This document shows, piece by piece, positions 1 to 6,993 of a stretch of DNA of 64,000 nt. Numbering within the stretch: position 1 is the stretch's first letter; every line of letters begins with the position of its first letter. The translations under genes and the position numbers were made by a program. The notes below the pieces were generated by a model. It was not told the origin of the DNA, did no database searches, and was given only the letters and a program-made list of their open reading frames with translations. Source of the DNA: Niallia nealsonii (GTDB lineage: Bacteria > Bacillota > Bacilli > Bacillales > Cytobacillaceae); NCBI RefSeq assembly GCF_002835805.1, contig NZ_PISE01000007.1:40759-104758 (forward strand), given 5' to 3'.

Positions 1-26
1 CTTGCTTAAGCCCCTTGTATTTTTCA

Positions 27-890
27 TCAGTTAAAAAACTCTTTATCTTGAACAATTGCCTTAGAAAGAGTAGAAGCAATTGCGATTTTATCAAAAGACA
101 GGCCAAGCTGAATAGCAGTTGTAGCTATTTCTGGCCTAATTCCAGATAGTGTTGCATGTACCCCAATTAAACTTAATCCATGGATTAATTGAAAAATTTG
201 ATGTGCAACCATTGTATCAATGATGACCACACCAGATAAGTCAATAAATAATTGTGATACTTTTTTTTCCGCACATTGCTTTATTGTATTTTCTAAAATG
301 GAAGCAGCCCGTGCTGTATCGATATCACCAACCAATGGTAAAAGAGCACGGTTTTTGCTTAATAAAATAACAGGAGAACTTAATTCATTGATCATTTCTT
401 GTTGTGCAATCAATTGCCTTCTTGAATAAGAATGATATTCCTCTGTATATTTCAAAATAATAATATCGAATATTTCTACAATTAACCGGTTCCATTTATT
501 TATTCGCTCTTCAGCGCTCGAATCCTCTGCTGCAAATTCTTGTATTAATTCAAAATATTGCTCTCTTGTTCGAATAAATTCTCGAATAATATAATGAATG
601 GGTGTACTTAGGTGTTCTTCATCTGAGGCAATTTCTAAAATCCACTTTTGAAATTTTTCAAAAAAACTAGATTTTTCCTCAATAAAAACTTTGGACAAAT
701 AATAATGAAATTCATTATTTTGTTGCTTTAATGTGTTTATAATCTCTGGGTCTTTAGAAGAATAAACGCCTTGTGCATCACTTTTATCCAAGTTTTTATA
801 CCATTCATCCGTTAATCGTGATGCATTATTAATAAAAAACTGATATAACTGTTCATTCCTTTGCAAATAATTCCACCCTCTTTTAGACAA
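27..890 (-). CDS. RsbR-family stressosome co-antagonist (STAS domain protein)
   Basis: 287 aa. The C-terminal third (about residues 170-280) reads as a STAS domain. It carries the two segments that hold the RsbT-phosphorylated threonines of RsbR proteins: 'GDIDTARA' (Thr192) and 'IDTMVAHQ' (Thr226). The N-terminal half is helical and lacks haem or flavin motifs, as expected of the variable non-haem globin-like or RsbRD-type sensor domain. RsbR paralogues join RsbS in the stressosome, which controls RsbT and so the general stress response. The start is TTG at 888-890 behind AAGG. No rsbS, rsbT or sigB lies alongside, so this is probably an orphan paralogue working with a stressosome encoded elsewhere. 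Family call is firm; the sensed signal is unknown. Confidence 0.85.
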   Translation of the reverse strand: MSKRGWNYLQRNEQLYQFFINNASRLTDEWYKNLDKSDAQGVYSSKDPEIINTLKQQNNEFHYYLSKVFIEEKSSFFEKFQKWILEIASDEEHLSTPIHYIIREFIRTREQYFELIQEFAAEDSSAEERINKWNRLIVEIFDIIILKYTEEYHSYSRRQLIAQQEMINELSSPVILLSKNRALLPLVGDIDTARAASILENTIKQCAEKKVSQLFIDLSGVVIIDTMVAHQIFQLIHGLSLIGVHATLSGIRPEIATTAIQLGLSFDKIAIASTLSKAIVQDKEFFN

Positions 891-1045
891 ACTCGCCTTC
901 TCTATTTATACTTTTACAAAGTTATATATCTTAAACTTAAGTCTTCTATGAAAAAAATACAAGTATTTTATCTACTTAGAGGATTTATAATAAAAATAAG
1001 TCTTGTTTGATTATTAGCAGTAGAATAAACGTTATCAGCAGCCTT

Positions 1046-1900
1046 TTACTTACTGATTAATCGAATTTTATTCCCTGAAGGATCTGATACATAAAAAACG
1101 TTCTCTTTTTTCTCAATAACTTCTCCTAATTTCTCCAATCTCTCTGCTATCTCATTTCTTTTTTCCTCAGTTGGTATCTTCAGATCAAAATACTTCAAGC
1201 CTATATTTTCTGCTTTCGGAGCAGGTATACCTCTTCCATTCCAAATATTTAAACCGATATGATGATGATATCTTCCTGTCGAGATGAAATATGCTTGTGT
1301 TCCATATTTTTGTACAATATCAAATCCTAATCCTTCTACATAAAAGGCTACCGTTTTTTCTAAGTCAGCTACATGCAGATGGATATGTCCAATGATACTT
1401 CCTTTAGGCAGACCATTCCATTCTTCATTGTTTCCTGCTTCTAAGACTCCCTCTGCATCCATTGCCAATGTAGCCATACTAACGAAATCATTTTGCCATT
1501 CCCAATTTTCTGCTGGAAGATCACGATAAATTTCAATGCCATTACCATCGGGATCTGCCAAATAAATCGCTTCACTTACAGTGTGATCAGAAGCTCCTTG
1601 CAACGGATATCCACTTTTCAGCAAATGCTGCAATATAATTCCTAAATCTTCTCTAGATGGAACTAAAATGGCGAAGTGATACAATCCTGTAGTTCGGGTA
1701 TTTTTCGGCTCTGCCTTTTCTAATTGTTCTAAATATACTAAAGGTGTTATTCCGTCTACTGTCAATACTGCGTTTTTATCGGTTTTATCCAATAATTTAA
1801 ATCCAATTATATTTTCATAAAACTTTATAGATGTTTCTAAGTCCTGAATTTTTAAAGTTAAACTAGCCGGATATATATTAGGATATGAATGAAATTTCAT
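1046..1900 (-). CDS. catE: Two-domain VOC dioxygenase, CatE-like catechol-2,3-dioxygenase
   Basis: 284 aa with two vicinal-oxygen-chelate domains (about residues 8-130 and 165-282). The signature pieces are 'GLYHFAIL', 'DPDGNGIEIY', 'IGHIHLHVADLE' and 'YHHHIGLN', the arrangement seen in B. subtilis CatE (YfiE), which cleaves catechols. The repeated His residues and the Glu after GNGI are candidate iron ligands. It lies 174 bp from a divergent HxlR-type regulator with an N-terminal cysteine, which supports a role in catechol/quinone detoxification. A CatD-like partner is not present. Start ATG at 1898-1900 behind GGGGG. The family is secure; the exact substrate is inferred. Confidence 0.75.
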   Translation of the reverse strand: MKFHSYPNIYPASLTLKIQDLETSIKFYENIIGFKLLDKTDKNAVLTVDGITPLVYLEQLEKAEPKNTRTTGLYHFAILVPSREDLGIILQHLLKSGYPLQGASDHTVSEAIYLADPDGNGIEIYRDLPAENWEWQNDFVSMATLAMDAEGVLEAGNNEEWNGLPKGSIIGHIHLHVADLEKTVAFYVEGLGFDIVQKYGTQAYFISTGRYHHHIGLNIWNGRGIPAPKAENIGLKYFDLKIPTEEKRNEIAERLEKLGEVIEKKENVFYVSDPSGNKIRLISK

Positions 1901-1920
1901 AATGGATTCCCCCTATGTTC

Positions 1921-1970
1921 TTTATAATTTGTTTAATTAAATTCTCAACCAACTTACTTTATGTAAGTAA
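1921..1970 (-). promoter_or_regulatory. catE-like promoter with dyad operator TTACTT-N5-AAGTAA
   Basis: A perfect 6-bp inverted repeat (TTACTT...AAGTAA, 1954-1970) sits just upstream of a plausible minus-strand promoter: TTGAGA (1943-1948), a 16-bp spacer, and TATAAA (1921-1926). HxlR regulators of the YodB/CatR type bind short AT-rich dyads in such promoters, so this is the likely repressor site. Inference from position and symmetry. Confidence 0.55.
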
Positions 1971-2024
1971 TTATATTTTAATAAGTATTTATTGTAAAGT
2001 AATTTAATTATATTTAATAATATT

Positions 2025-2053
2025 TTTACTTAAAATAATAGATGTTGTATACT
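2025..2053 (+). promoter_or_regulatory. Promoter of the HxlR-type regulator
   Basis: TTTACT (2025-2030), a 17-bp spacer and TATACT (2048-2053) make a good sigma-A promoter 22 bp before the ATG at 2075. The ribosome binding site GGAAGGAG follows directly. Confidence 0.55.
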
Positions 2054-2074
2054 AATAGGAAGGAGTGATGCAAA

Positions 2075-2395
2075 ATGAACACATCCGCTATTTGTCCAAA
2101 ATTTGAAAAAGCTATGGGAATTTTAAGCCAGCGTTGGACTGGTCTCATTATTTATCAACTACTCAATGGTTCCCAGCGTTTTTGTTCTCTTGAATCATCT
2201 ATAGGAATAAGTGGAAGATTACTTTCTGAACGTCTAAAAGATTTAGAGCAACAAGGAATTATACGTAGAGAGGTTTTTCCGGAAACCCCCGTAAGAATAG
2301 AATATTCTCTGACGGAAAAAGGTAAAACCCTTGAGCCTCTTATGAAGGAAATAGAAAAATGGTCGCAAGCATGGATAAAAGAGCAGGATCTTTAA
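2075..2395 (+). CDS. catR: HxlR/DUF24 family regulator, CatR/YodB-like thiol sensor
   Basis: 106 aa winged-helix protein. It shows the HxlR signature: a Cys near the N-terminus (Cys7), 'KAMGILSQRWTGLII', 'LSERLKDLEQQGII' and 'PETPVRIEYSLTEKG'. In B. subtilis, YodB and CatR use Cys6 or Cys7 in the same spot as a redox switch for quinones and diamide. CatR represses the catechol dioxygenase operon. Divergent placement next to the CatE-like gene, with a dyad between them, supports the same circuit. A second cysteine (Cys45, in 'RFCSLES') is also present. CatR versus YodB cannot be settled from sequence alone. Confidence 0.7.
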   Translation: MNTSAICPKFEKAMGILSQRWTGLIIYQLLNGSQRFCSLESSIGISGRLLSERLKDLEQQGIIRREVFPETPVRIEYSLTEKGKTLEPLMKEIEKWSQAWIKEQDL

Positions 2396-2472
2396 TACCA
2401 GCAGCTCAACTAAACAAACTAACTTTGATTATATAAAGGAAGTACTGTTCGCTATAACAATAAAAATGAATG

Positions 2473-2511
2473 AAAAAAAGAGGGGATTCTTCATGATTCT
2501 CCTCTTTTTTT
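2473..2511. terminator. Bidirectional intrinsic terminator
   Basis: AAAAAAAGAGG and CCTCTTTTTTT form an A/T-flanked stem between the convergent regulator (ends 2395) and the HTH gene (ends 2609). Confidence 0.75.
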
Positions 2512-2608
2512 CATATAAATATAATAAAGGATATGCTATAGTGTACGGTTAATGGCCTATAGAGGAAATACTGATTCAAAAAATAATCCGCCGCCTATTC
2601 CTAGACTA

Positions 2609-2839
2609 CTAATCCTCATCTTTAATATCTTTATCTTCTGGAATCGGCTCATTTAGAATCTCTTCTACATATCTTTTATATTTTTCCACTTGTTCTAAAT
2701 GAGTGTTAAACTGTTCTTTATTTACTAAATATTGTTGTCCGTCAAACAACGCTCGAATCTTTTTTTCTAAAATTAATTTCTTCACCGTTGATTCGGCAAC
2801 AGATAATAGTTCCGCTGCTTCTTTTGTTGTTAAATACAT
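2609..2839 (-). CDS. Excisionase-family (HTH_17) DNA-binding protein
   Basis: 76 aa. Residues 1-50 form the MerR-like winged helix of excisionase-family proteins: 'MYLTTKEAAELLSVAES' followed by 'TVKKLILEKKIRAL' and a wing with 'YLVNKEQF'. The acidic tail is probably disordered. Such proteins act as recombination directionality factors or as small transcription regulators. No integrase or att-like site is visible nearby, so a local regulator is more likely. Its start (ATG, RBS AAAGGAGTG) faces a divergent small peptide gene across 212 bp with repeated motifs. Family call good, role unknown. Confidence 0.7.
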   Translation of the reverse strand: MYLTTKEAAELLSVAESTVKKLILEKKIRALFDGQQYLVNKEQFNTHLEQVEKYKRYVEEILNEPIPEDKDIKDED

Positions 2840-2858
2840 ATTTTCACTCCTTTCCTAT

Positions 2859-3012
2859 GCTTTTATCAATTATTGAACTATATGGAGCCAATATATCAGT
2901 AGGCTTTTATCAATTACATTTTCTTTACAAATGCTTATTATAGCCTTTATACATTTAATAAATAGATTTGTTATATTCATTATATAGCATACTAACCTTG
3001 TTTTAAGTATGC
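2859..3012. promoter_or_regulatory. Divergent control region with direct and inverted repeats
   Basis: GCTTTTATCAATTA occurs twice as a direct repeat (2859-2872 and 2903-2916), 44 bp apart, about four helical turns. A separate dyad GCATACT-N12-AGTATGC lies at 2987-3012. Together they fill the space between the HTH gene and the small peptide gene, and look like operator sites. Which protein binds is not shown. Confidence 0.4.
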
Positions 3013-3051
3013 CAAAACAATGGGAATACAATAAAGGGAGGAAAACCAAAA

Positions 3052-3150
3052 ATGATGATGGTAATGAATACTTTGTTTTTATTAGAAGTCGCTATGGCAT
3101 TTGGTTTTATTTTTTACAAAACATTCCTTTCTACCTCTGAAAAACACTAG
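3052..3150 (+). CDS. 32-aa hydrophobic small peptide
   Basis: A short reading frame with a strong RBS (AAAGGGAGG, 3034-3042) nine bases before the ATG. The peptide begins with a run of Met/Val and has one hydrophobic stretch ('TLFLLEVAMAFGFIFY'), followed by a short tail with Lys, Glu and His, so a single membrane-spanning peptide is likely. I do not recognise it. It could be a small membrane regulator or toxin-like peptide. Strength of the RBS and the composition are the evidence. Confidence 0.45.
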   Translation: MMMVMNTLFLLEVAMAFGFIFYKTFLSTSEKH

Positions 3151-3483
3151 CCTACCCTATTCAACATTTTTTTATTCTATTTGGATGCATCCCCATCATC
3201 GCAATTATACTACTGTCCAATAATAGCTGTATTGCTAATAATGGAGGCTTTAGTATGCTTTGACATCCTTCCACTATTAAGCATAATTGGAGTGGAAAAT
3301 ATAATAAAATCACAATAGGAAATATTAGTTAATTCTCCTATTTACTTCTTTCGTTATTTAGAGTTATCATAATGGGCAGCAATCCATCTTTAAAGATGAA
3401 CAAATGTAGCGTTGCATTTAATGAATAGGTTGCGCTGTTATAAATATATATGATGCAGCCTATTTTGCATTGTAAACATTAAA
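3151..3483. other. Intergenic stretch without a supported gene
   Basis: No convincing reading frame. An imperfect inverted repeat (AATAGGTTGC...GCAGCCTATT, about 3424-3466) lies next to the 3' end of the MHYT gene and may be a weak terminator. Otherwise only AT-rich sequence. Confidence 0.4.
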
Positions 3484-5517
3484 TTAAGCTAGTAAGCTTC
3501 TTTCTCTCCATTGATCTAATTCTTCCACTTTCATTGGTTTCCCAAAATAAAAACCTTGAAAACCAATACTTCCATTAAAACTTGCTAAAAAATCTGCTTG
3601 TTCTTGTATTTCTACTCCTTCAATAATAATATTTAAATGAAGGGATTGGCCAAGTGAAATAATTGCTTGAATAATTTCTGAATCTTTTTGGGAATTTGGT
3701 ATTCCATCCACAAAGGACTTGTCTATTTTTAGTGTAGACACAGGCAATCGTTTTAAATACGAAAGGGACGACACACCTGTACCAAAATCATCCAAAGCAA
3801 CGGAAAAGCCACATTCTCTAAATCGAGAAACAGATTTTATCGCTGCCTCTATATTTATTACCGCACTAGTTTCGGTCATTTCTAGCTCCAAAACATTTGT
3901 ATCCAATTGATAGCTTTTTAGACAATCTTTTAAGAATGCCAAAAGTCTAGGTTTAGTCACATATGTTCCTGGTATATTTATAGCTACCTGCATTTCCCGT
4001 CCGTCTTTTTTCCATTCCACAATCTGTTTGCATACTTCATTAATCAGCCAATCTGTGACATCAAACATTTTCCCGCCCGCTTCTAAAATTGGAATAAATA
4101 TTCCTGGAGATAAAGATCCATATTCAGGATGATGCCAACGTAATAACGCTTCTGCTCCTAATGTTTTATTATTATGGGCAGCTATTTTCGGCTGATACAC
4201 TAAATAAAGGTGGTTATTTTTCATTGCCTCATCTATATCTTGAAGTAGTCGTTTATCAAATGAGTGCTGATGAATAGCAGGATTATATAGAATAACTTCA
4301 TGTTCATATACTATAGAATGATGACTTAAGACCGCATTAACCTCCCCTAGAGGCATTTTCCCTTTATTTATTTCATTTGGTAAAGAAACGGCTGTTGCAA
4401 CCTTTGCATAAATCGTTTGCTCGCACACGGTAATTGGGTTAGAAAGAGTCTCAGATAATTTCTTTAATTCATTTATTAATGCAGCTGATTCTGCTTGGTC
4501 AAATAAAAAGGCTAGACGATTCCCTTCTACACGGTACAAGCTGACTTTTACTGGCTTAATTTGTTGACATAAATAAGCAATATACTTAATAATTTCATCG
4601 CCAAAAGCATAGCCAAATGAATTATTCCATTTTTTTAATTCGTGGAGATGCATTACTGCCAGTCCCTTTGATACGTTAGACATTTCCAATATTTTTTCTA
4701 ATTGTTTTCTATTTGGCAGCTTTGTTAATGCATCGAAATAGTTAAATCGATAGTCCACATACCGGTCTAATAAACTGGATAAAAAAAGCAACAGTAAAAA
4801 TAAAGTAATACCTAATGTCAAAGTCATAATTAAAATCCCCATATCCATGTGATGCATATGTTCATGAGAAATATTTTTTTCCTTAGGCACATAATATCTG
4901 ACAGCATACATTCCTGTATAATGCATGCTTGCAACCGAGACTCCTAAAACAAGAGACGTTGTAAGTTTTATCCAAATTCTATTCATCCATTTATATAATT
5001 TTGTCAAAACATATAAAGAGATAAAGGAGGTAAGAACGGCAATCATGATAGAAAGTACAAAATAACCAAAATGATAGACATATTTTGCCTCTACTTCCAT
5101 CGCCACCATCCCGAGATAATGCATGGAAGATATTCCAAACCCCATTGTAACGCCTGATAAACTATAGGTTAACAATGTCTTTTTCGGAAAACTTACAAGA
5201 AAAAAAGCAAGAAAAGAAGCTAACATCGCTGGCAATATAGAAATGGCTGTTAATAAAAGATCATATTCCATTTTAACTGGAAGCTGTAGAGCACTCATTC
5301 CTATAAAGTGCATAGACCAAATGCCGATTCCCATCGAAATAGAGGCAAGAATTAACCAAATATATCGAGGGAAAAAACTATGAGATATAATTCGCTCATT
5401 TAAAGAAATGGCTGTATAAGAAGCTAAACAGGCAATAATAATCGATAAAGCAACCAATAAAATCGAATAATGCCCGTCCAAATAAATAAATTTTTCCGTA
5501 CTCGGTAATAGGAACAT
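3484..5517 (-). CDS. MHYT-(degenerate GGDEF)-EAL membrane protein, probable c-di-GMP phosphodiesterase
   Basis: 677 aa. Residues 1-250 are a seven-helix MHYT sensor with three motif copies: 'MHFIGM' (69), 'MHYLGM' (132) and 'MHYTGM' (199). These are proposed metal/O2/NO-sensing motifs. Residues about 258-420 are a GGDEF fold whose active motif is replaced by 'EGNRLAF', so diguanylate cyclase activity is unlikely. Residues 430-675 are an EAL domain with 'AEALLRW' (from 455) and 'DDFGTG', consistent with c-di-GMP hydrolysis. B. subtilis YkoW has the same MHYT-GGDEF-EAL layout. Start ATG with RBS AAAGGAG. Monocistronic. Signal and activity not proven. Confidence 0.85.
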   Translation of the reverse strand: MFLLPSTEKFIYLDGHYSILLVALSIIIACLASYTAISLNERIISHSFFPRYIWLILASISMGIGIWSMHFIGMSALQLPVKMEYDLLLTAISILPAMLASFLAFFLVSFPKKTLLTYSLSGVTMGFGISSMHYLGMVAMEVEAKYVYHFGYFVLSIMIAVLTSFISLYVLTKLYKWMNRIWIKLTTSLVLGVSVASMHYTGMYAVRYYVPKEKNISHEHMHHMDMGILIMTLTLGITLFLLLLFLSSLLDRYVDYRFNYFDALTKLPNRKQLEKILEMSNVSKGLAVMHLHELKKWNNSFGYAFGDEIIKYIAYLCQQIKPVKVSLYRVEGNRLAFLFDQAESAALINELKKLSETLSNPITVCEQTIYAKVATAVSLPNEINKGKMPLGEVNAVLSHHSIVYEHEVILYNPAIHQHSFDKRLLQDIDEAMKNNHLYLVYQPKIAAHNNKTLGAEALLRWHHPEYGSLSPGIFIPILEAGGKMFDVTDWLINEVCKQIVEWKKDGREMQVAINIPGTYVTKPRLLAFLKDCLKSYQLDTNVLELEMTETSAVINIEAAIKSVSRFRECGFSVALDDFGTGVSSLSYLKRLPVSTLKIDKSFVDGIPNSQKDSEIIQAIISLGQSLHLNIIIEGVEIQEQADFLASFNGSIGFQGFYFGKPMKVEELDQWRERSLLA

Positions 5518-5613
5518 ACCATTCTCCTTTAAATATTTCTATAACAAATAGGTATTTTTATCCACTATACTAGGTCGATAAAGAAATCACAACAAATCTA
5601 TTTTTCCTCATCA

Positions 5614-6225
5614 TTACTCATACCCTACCACTTGATAAATCAAAAACTTTTCTCTATCATTTTGCCTTGTTTTAGAGAGTTGTATCTCTTGTTTTATCCC
5701 AAAAGATGGATGATTATCTAAATACAAACAATACTCATCTGAAGGATAATACAAAATTATTTCTGCATCCCTTTTGTTTTTTTCTAATGAATACAGGATA
5801 TTGTTTATTATTTTGATGAAAATTTGGATAGAAAAAGGATTAAAAAAATAAAAACGATTATCTAATGGTGCAATTTCATATTCTTCCGCTTTACATAATT
5901 GAAAATGGATTTTCTCCATGCTGTTTATTCTGTTACAGCTATAATCTTTACGATTCTTTAAGGCATCCTGATAATATAATTCATTAAATTCTATTCCTGT
6001 TACTGCTGCTTGAAAAAAATGATGAATAAAAAAATTCAATCTCCCTTTTCCACAGCCAAAATCAACAACATGATCACTGCTTCTTAATGTATATTCGCTA
6101 AATAGCAATTCCAAATATTCATAAGGAGTAGGCTCATATCGATGATAATGCAAAGATTTATGGAATCCTTGCTGATGACCTTCTGTATTAATATGAAGCA
6201 ATTTTTCATAATCTTTCTCTTTCAT
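5614..6225 (-). CDS. Class I SAM-dependent methyltransferase
   Basis: 203 aa. Motif I of Rossmann methyltransferases is clear: 'VVDFGCGKGRLNFF' (from residue 53), followed by the acidic loop 'VTGIEFNE' and a later 'FFNPFS' that fits motif IV. The N-terminus 'YHRYEPTPYEYL' is typical of a Bacillus group of uncharacterised methyltransferases. Substrate unknown. The start has a strong RBS (AGGAGG). It stands alone between the MHYT gene (same strand, 96 bp away) and the divergent TerC fragment. Confidence 0.75.
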   Translation of the reverse strand: MKEKDYEKLLHINTEGHQQGFHKSLHYHRYEPTPYEYLELLFSEYTLRSSDHVVDFGCGKGRLNFFIHHFFQAAVTGIEFNELYYQDALKNRKDYSCNRINSMEKIHFQLCKAEEYEIAPLDNRFYFFNPFSIQIFIKIINNILYSLEKNKRDAEIILYYPSDEYCLYLDNHPSFGIKQEIQLSKTRQNDREKFLIYQVVGYE

Positions 6226-6423
6226 TGTTTCCTCCTGGCTTCCAACAAGAAGCTTTGAATTCCCCTCTAATCATGGCAATAAAATAATCTATAAAACTTT
6301 TCCCTTCCATATTATCGATATAAGGAACCCCTTTTTGCAAATGATAATAACAAATTTTTTTATAAAAAACTTACTTTCAGCTATTAAAAGGAGAATTACG
6401 AATATTGAACCTTTCTTGTCATC

Positions 6424-6657
6424 TTGCTTAAAAAACGTCCTAGTTTAAAAACATCTGCATTTGTTGTAGTAGCTTGGGCAGGTGTAAAATTAGCCGTTTA
6501 TGCTCTTTCGCACCCAGAACCTGCTATCATTTCTAAAAGCTTCGGCAAAAGTACAACATGGAAAATTATATTTTGGTCCTTGTTATTGCTTATCGGGATT
6601 CTTGGATGGATTTTATCCAAACCAAAAGAAGGAGAAAGGAAACAAACTGCTTCATAA
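6424..6657 (+). pseudogene. C-terminal remnant of a TerC/YkoY-type membrane protein
   Basis: An open frame of at most 77 codons with no ATG and no properly placed RBS (nearest start TTG at 6424; an AGGAG-like site lies 30 bases upstream). The product has two hydrophobic segments: 'SAFVVVAWAGVKLAVYAL', then a soluble turn with 'SFGKSTTWK', then 'IIFWSLLLLIGILGWIL'. From memory this matches the last two helices of Bacillus TerC-family proteins (YkoY/MeeY type, about 260 aa). No earlier helices are found in any frame upstream, so the first two thirds are missing. Alternative: a genuine small two-helix membrane protein. Confidence 0.5.
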
Positions 6658-6670
6658 AGTGAAACTTCAA

Positions 6671-6770
6671 TCAGGCTTTTCTGGGCAGTTATCCCCCACC
6701 TAGATTTCTCGTTTTCTCTTACAATCTTTGAGATGGGGGTCAAAAGCCCGTTAATGCGTGATAAATATTT
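6671..6770 (-). repeat. Palindromic intergenic repeat, copy A
   Basis: Read on the minus strand it begins TATTTATCACGCATTAACGG and runs to about CTGA. It contains nested arms: GGCTTTT...AAAAGCC outside, CCCCCATCT...AGGTGGGGG inside, AGATT...AATCT at the tip. Copy B at 63434-63538 shares the ends and the core in the opposite orientation. Probably a miniature mobile element or a structured RNA gene. Confidence 0.7.
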
Positions 6771-6798
6771 AAAAAAAATGTCCATTTCTTGTCATAGT

Positions 6799-6827
6799 TT
6801 GTTCATATCTATAAGATAAGCTATAAC
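6799..6827 (+). promoter_or_regulatory. Promoter of small RNA candidate 1
   Basis: TTGTTC (6799-6804), a 17-bp spacer and TATAAC (6822-6827) predict transcription from about 6834. Just upstream, TTGTCA-N5-TGTTCA (6789-6805) is an 11-bp-phased direct repeat that is also kept at the second locus. Confidence 0.5.
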
Positions 6828-6833
6828 TATCTT

Positions 6834-6908
6834 AAGAAGTTTACTTTTTCAAGTTCCCCCTTGAAAAATATATTTTTTATTCCAGCTAGCATTTAGCTGG
6901 ATTTTTTT
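6834..6908 (+). ncRNA. Small RNA candidate 1: C-rich loop hairpin plus terminator
   Basis: A perfect 9-bp stem TTTTTCAAG/CTTGAAAAA (6845-6853 with 6860-6868) presents the loop TTCCCC. It is followed by a classic terminator, TCCAGCTA-GCATT-TAGCTGGA and a T-run (6881-6908). No reading frame fits, and the neighbouring genes end toward it. A C-rich loop exposed on a hairpin is the usual way Gram-positive regulatory RNAs reach Shine-Dalgarno sequences. The same design occurs at 18150-18231. Confidence 0.65.
6881..6908 (+). terminator. Intrinsic terminator of small RNA candidate 1
   Basis: 8-bp stem, GCATT loop, seven Ts. Confidence 0.8.
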
Positions 6909-6993
6909 CTATATAATTTTTTCGTGAAACTAGAAAAATCTAAAAGGATAGACAAGACTTGTCTATCCTTTTAGATTTCGACTTCTCTCCTAT

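Noticed and set aside
2609..3150. Integrated element or prophage around the excisionase-like gene
   Set aside because: No integrase, att duplication or phage gene is nearby.
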